In this document: piece by piece, positions 60,489 to 64,000 of the stretch
How the letters are laid out: every line of letters begins with the position of its first letter
Numbering within the stretch: position 1 is the stretch's first letter
Assembly (NCBI RefSeq): GCF_034008635.1
Contig: NZ_CP125378.1
Location: 4,650,501 to 4,714,500, forward strand
DNA length: 64,000 nucleotides
Source: Pseudomonas sp. P8_229
GTDB lineage: Bacteria; Pseudomonadota; Gammaproteobacteria; Pseudomonadales; Pseudomonadaceae
Direction: 5' to 3'
The notes under the pieces: generated by a model
What the model was told of the DNA's origin: nothing
Seen by the model: only the letters and a program-made list of their open reading frames with translations
Databases searched by the model: none
Made by a program: the position numbers and the translations under genes

Positions 60489-63404
60489 ATGCAAGGCAAG
60501 TACAGTTCTGAACTGGCGCTACCGCTCAACGAGCTGTTGACCGTGGTGCTGATTACTCACAATCGGCCGGCGTTCCTGCGTCGGGCGGTGAAGTATTACA
60601 GCAGCTTGCCCTGCCGGATCATGGTGCTGGACTCCACACCCGAGCGGCCGGAAGGGGATTTCTCTGCCGTCGATTATCACCACGTGCCGCAGTTCGCCTA
60701 TTGGGGCATGCAGGCCAAGCTGGCGTATGGCGTGGAGCGCCTGACCACGCCGTACATGGTGCTGGCGGCCGACGATGACTTCATCCTGCACGATTCGCTG
60801 GCCGAGTCCGTCGGTTTCCTGCAAGCGAACCAGGACTACGGCATGTGCCACGGCTATTGCCTGATGTACCTGACGCTTTCCGGCGGTGTGAACTATTACC
60901 GCCGCGACAAGAAAGTCCAGGAGGACTATGCGTCCGAACGGGCTCAGGATCGGGTTATCGATTATATGGGGCAGTACATCCCGCCGTTCTATGCGGTGAC
61001 CCGTACCGAACTGATGAAAACCTGGCACTCGGCATTGCCGGCGGGGACCAATTTCCAGTGGCAGGAAATCGGCCACGTGTACTTCTTGTTGGCCAGCGCC
61101 AAGGCGCGGATCCTGCCAATGCCTTACGTGGTACGCGAGATCAACTATGGCAACTCCGAGCACAGTACCGAGGTGTATCACTCGCTGACCTACGTTGATG
61201 CCAAATCGGTCGCCGAGCGTGAAGCGTTTGCCGAGTTCCTCGCCTCGCTGCCCACCGGTATCAAGGATCTCGATGCGCAACAGGGCAAGGCGTTTGCCTT
61301 GCAGAGTTTCGAGGCAATGGTCGACAGCCTGCAAAGCGGTCGGGCACTGACGGCGGAACTGATTTTCCAGTCCACCTGGAATCAGTCGCTCAAGGCACCT
61401 GATCGTCGGTTCGGACCTCTGCAATACGTCGAGATGCCATTTTACAACCAGCCATTTTTCGATCGTCTCGCGCAATTCGAATTCATGCTGCACGCCATGC
61501 CGGCCGGACGCATTCAGTTGCAGGGCCTGGAAGGTGTATGGACCCGCCAGGCGCACTTGCTGCAAGCGCGCAACAACGACACTCCGGAAAGCGTCCTCGA
61601 TCGTTTGTGGCAGGCGCACGACCTCAATGCGTTCAACCGCACGGTGGTCAAGTGTCTGACGCAGCAGCTGGAACTGGCCGGCGAGGACGAAGAGGCGCAG
61701 AAAATGCGTGACTGGAATGCCCGGCTTGATGCGTTGACGGTGGAGGACCACCATCGGGTATTTGACCAGATGCAGTCCGGCCGACTGCTCAAGTGGCTGG
61801 ATTCGCGCCGGCCCGATGCCGGTCAGGCGACGTCGATTGCCGAGCACCTGGCGGTCAACGGCGGTGGCCCGCAGTTCGGCATCTTCCTGCTGGATCTGGA
61901 CAACGATATCGACAAGTTGCAGGTCAGCCTCGACAGCCTGCTCGAAGGGCAATGCAAGGCCTTCAGGATTGTCGTGTTCACCACCGGCGAAGCACCGGCG
62001 GCCACCACCGCGCAGAACACTTTGCACTTTGTCCGGGTGACGCCGGCCAACCTGGTCGACAAGCTCAATCAGAGCGCCAGTCAGTCGCCTTGCGACTGGC
62101 TGCTGCTGGCCGAGGCGGGGGATGAGTTCACTGCCAGTGGCTTGTTGCGCGCCAGCCTGGAGTTGATGGCTGCCGGCGATTGCCGCGCTGTTTCCACCGA
62201 CGAGATCCAGCGCGGGGAGAAGGGCGCGCTGCTGGATGTGTTCCGTCCCGGCTTCAACCTCGACCTGTTGCTGAGCCTGCCGGGCCTGATGGCGCGCCAC
62301 TGGCTGGTGCGGCGTGACACGCTGATCGATATTGGCGGCTACCGCGCCGACTTCAACAAGGCCCTGGAATTTGACGTGCTGCTGCGCATCATCGAAGAGC
62401 ACGGTCTGAACAGCCTGGCCCACCTCGACGAGCCGCTGCTGATCACCGAAGCCGCGTCGCTGGAGGAAAACGCTCATGAGCGCCTGGCGCTGCTGCGCCA
62501 TCTGGGCAATCGCGGCTACAAGGCCAAGGTCACCTCGGCGGTGCCTGGCATTTACCAGATCGATTACCACCACAGCGATCGTCCGCTGGTGTCGATCGTG
62601 GTTCCGGCCGGCAACGACCTGCCAGCCCTGCAACGCTGTCTGGAAGGGGTGCAACTGCGCACTCGTTATCACCATTACGAAATTCTGATCGCCACCACGG
62701 TCACGCAATCGGCCGAGGTCAATGACTGGCTCGGTACTCACCAGCATCCGAAAGTCCAGGTGCTGCGCGCCGATCAATCGCTGAGCACAGCGGCGTTGCT
62801 CAACGCCGCCAGCCGACAGGCACAGGGCGAGTATCTGGTACTGCTCGCGGCCGACGCGGAAGTGGTCAACCCGAACTGGCTGGATTCGTTGCTCAATCAT
62901 GCCTTGCGTCCGGAAGTCGGCGTGGTGGGGCCGAAACTGGTCGACCGCGACGGCAAAGTCAGTCAGGCCGGCTTGATCCTCGGTATGAATGGCGGGGTGG
63001 GCTCGGCGTTCATCGGTGAAAAACACGACGCCGACGGCTACCTGCATCGGTTGTCGGTGGACCAGAACTGCTCGGCGGTATCGAACGTGTGCCTGATGGT
63101 GCGCAAAGAACTGTTCGATGCGCTGGGCGGTCTGGACGACAGCACTTTCAGCGACGGCTTCAACGATGTCGATCTGTGCCTGAGCGCTGCTCAGGCCGGC
63201 TACCTGACGGTGTGGACGCCGACGGTGCAGGTCCTGCATCAGGGCGAGATTGCCCAGGCGCCGCAGTCACTGGCTGCTTTGCAGGAAAAGTGGGCCGCCG
63301 CGTTTGCTCAGGATCAGGCGTACAACGCCAACCTGAGCCTGACCGGCAAAGGCTATGGCCTGAATGACAGCGCGTCGCTGAACTGGGCGCAGTTGCTCGC
63401 CTGA
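60489..63404 (+). CDS. Second giant glycosyltransferase (TIGR00180-like N-terminus + GT2 pair)
   Basis: 971 residues from the ATG at 60489, preceded by GGAGAG. N-terminal domain (1-about 330) with LLTVVLITHNRPAFLRRAVKYY and VLAADDDFILHDS, the TIGR00180-type glycosyltransferase seen in flagellar glycosylation loci. A degenerate GT2-like segment (about 459-690, FRPGFNLDLLLSLPG) is followed by a C-terminal full GT2 (about 697-930) with RPLVSIVVPAGNDLPALQR and RPEVGVVGPKLVDRDGKVSQAG. The last two parts are clearly homologous to the middle of the glycosyltransferase at 48054. Probably transfers the island sugar to flagellin or extends the glycan. Confidence 0.88.
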   Translation: MQGKYSSELALPLNELLTVVLITHNRPAFLRRAVKYYSSLPCRIMVLDSTPERPEGDFSAVDYHHVPQFAYWGMQAKLAYGVERLTTPYMVLAADDDFILHDSLAESVGFLQANQDYGMCHGYCLMYLTLSGGVNYYRRDKKVQEDYASERAQDRVIDYMGQYIPPFYAVTRTELMKTWHSALPAGTNFQWQEIGHVYFLLASAKARILPMPYVVREINYGNSEHSTEVYHSLTYVDAKSVAEREAFAEFLASLPTGIKDLDAQQGKAFALQSFEAMVDSLQSGRALTAELIFQSTWNQSLKAPDRRFGPLQYVEMPFYNQPFFDRLAQFEFMLHAMPAGRIQLQGLEGVWTRQAHLLQARNNDTPESVLDRLWQAHDLNAFNRTVVKCLTQQLELAGEDEEAQKMRDWNARLDALTVEDHHRVFDQMQSGRLLKWLDSRRPDAGQATSIAEHLAVNGGGPQFGIFLLDLDNDIDKLQVSLDSLLEGQCKAFRIVVFTTGEAPAATTAQNTLHFVRVTPANLVDKLNQSASQSPCDWLLLAEAGDEFTASGLLRASLELMAAGDCRAVSTDEIQRGEKGALLDVFRPGFNLDLLLSLPGLMARHWLVRRDTLIDIGGYRADFNKALEFDVLLRIIEEHGLNSLAHLDEPLLITEAASLEENAHERLALLRHLGNRGYKAKVTSAVPGIYQIDYHHSDRPLVSIVVPAGNDLPALQRCLEGVQLRTRYHHYEILIATTVTQSAEVNDWLGTHQHPKVQVLRADQSLSTAALLNAASRQAQGEYLVLLAADAEVVNPNWLDSLLNHALRPEVGVVGPKLVDRDGKVSQAGLILGMNGGVGSAFIGEKHDADGYLHRLSVDQNCSAVSNVCLMVRKELFDALGGLDDSTFSDGFNDVDLCLSAAQAGYLTVWTPTVQVLHQGEIAQAPQSLAALQEKWAAAFAQDQAYNANLSLTGKGYGLNDSASLNWAQLLA

Positions 63405-64000
<596 letters not shown>

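Noticed and set aside
60519..63239. 906-codon open frame antisense to the second giant glycosyltransferase
   Set aside because: Shadow frame of a GC-rich gene; composition rich in His, Gln and Arg with no domain.

Overview
The window is GC-rich gamma-proteobacterial chromosome, and gene content and order point to a fluorescent Pseudomonas (P. fluorescens group). The markers are recQ-MarR-FimV-like-plpD, a Cpx-like two-component operon next to yciI/yciB, phhABC with divergent phhR, flgFGHIJKL followed by a flagellar glycosylation-type island, and many REP/REPIN-type inverted repeats in intergenic DNA. No tRNA, rRNA, CRISPR array, transposase or integrase was found.

Layout. 1-2.5 kb: a truncated AAA ATPase resembling the PtuA/COG3950 family, a YbaN membrane protein and a YecA/UPF0149 protein. 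2.9-10.2 kb: RecQ helicase, a MarR regulator, a FimV-domain protein, the PlpD-type patatin autotransporter and a SelT/W/H (Rdx) protein. 10.2-17.4 kb: an EamA transporter with an AraC regulator, an LpxH-like phosphoesterase, an HD-domain and a DUF962/Mpo1-like protein divergent from an OruR-like AraC regulator, TrkH and a nitroreductase. 17.5-22 kb: sensor kinase, Spy/CpxP-like protein, response regulator, a small coiled-coil anchor protein, YciI and YciB. 22-27 kb: a convincing co-directional operon of PHP exonuclease, yciO, scpA and scpB, followed by a DUF1289 protein and rluB with a clear terminator. 27-34.6 kb: an accessory-looking stretch with an M29-like metallopeptidase and an unlisted 45-residue peptide gene, an aromatic amino acid permease preceded by a possible leader peptide, arfB, a decaying delta-60-repeat gene behind a lux-box-like palindrome, an MFS transporter and two very small genes. 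34.8-39.3 kb: the phenylalanine/tyrosine catabolic genes phhC-phhB-phhA and the divergent regulator phhR. 39.5-48 kb: flgF to flgL behind a sigma-54 promoter.

48-64 kb is the most interesting part. It holds a 1197-residue multidomain glycosyltransferase, an RTX-type calcium-binding protein, and a tightly coupled operon: CDP-glucose formation (rfbF, rfbG), a 3,5-epimerase, a TylC3-type C-methyltransferase, a C4-reductase-like SDR, a second methyltransferase and a CmcI-like (cephalosporin hydroxylase family) protein. A second giant glycosyltransferase and the start of pseB follow. My reading is a flagellin (or surface) glycosylation island that makes a branched, C-methylated CDP-6-deoxyhexose and probably a nonulosonic acid. 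The genes are seen in the sequence; the sugar and its acceptor are inferred.

Limits: homology statements come from recognising motifs and family signatures by eye. No search, alignment program or RNA folding was run. Start codons were chosen by Shine-Dalgarno spacing, family length and operon overlap, and several are GTG or TTG.
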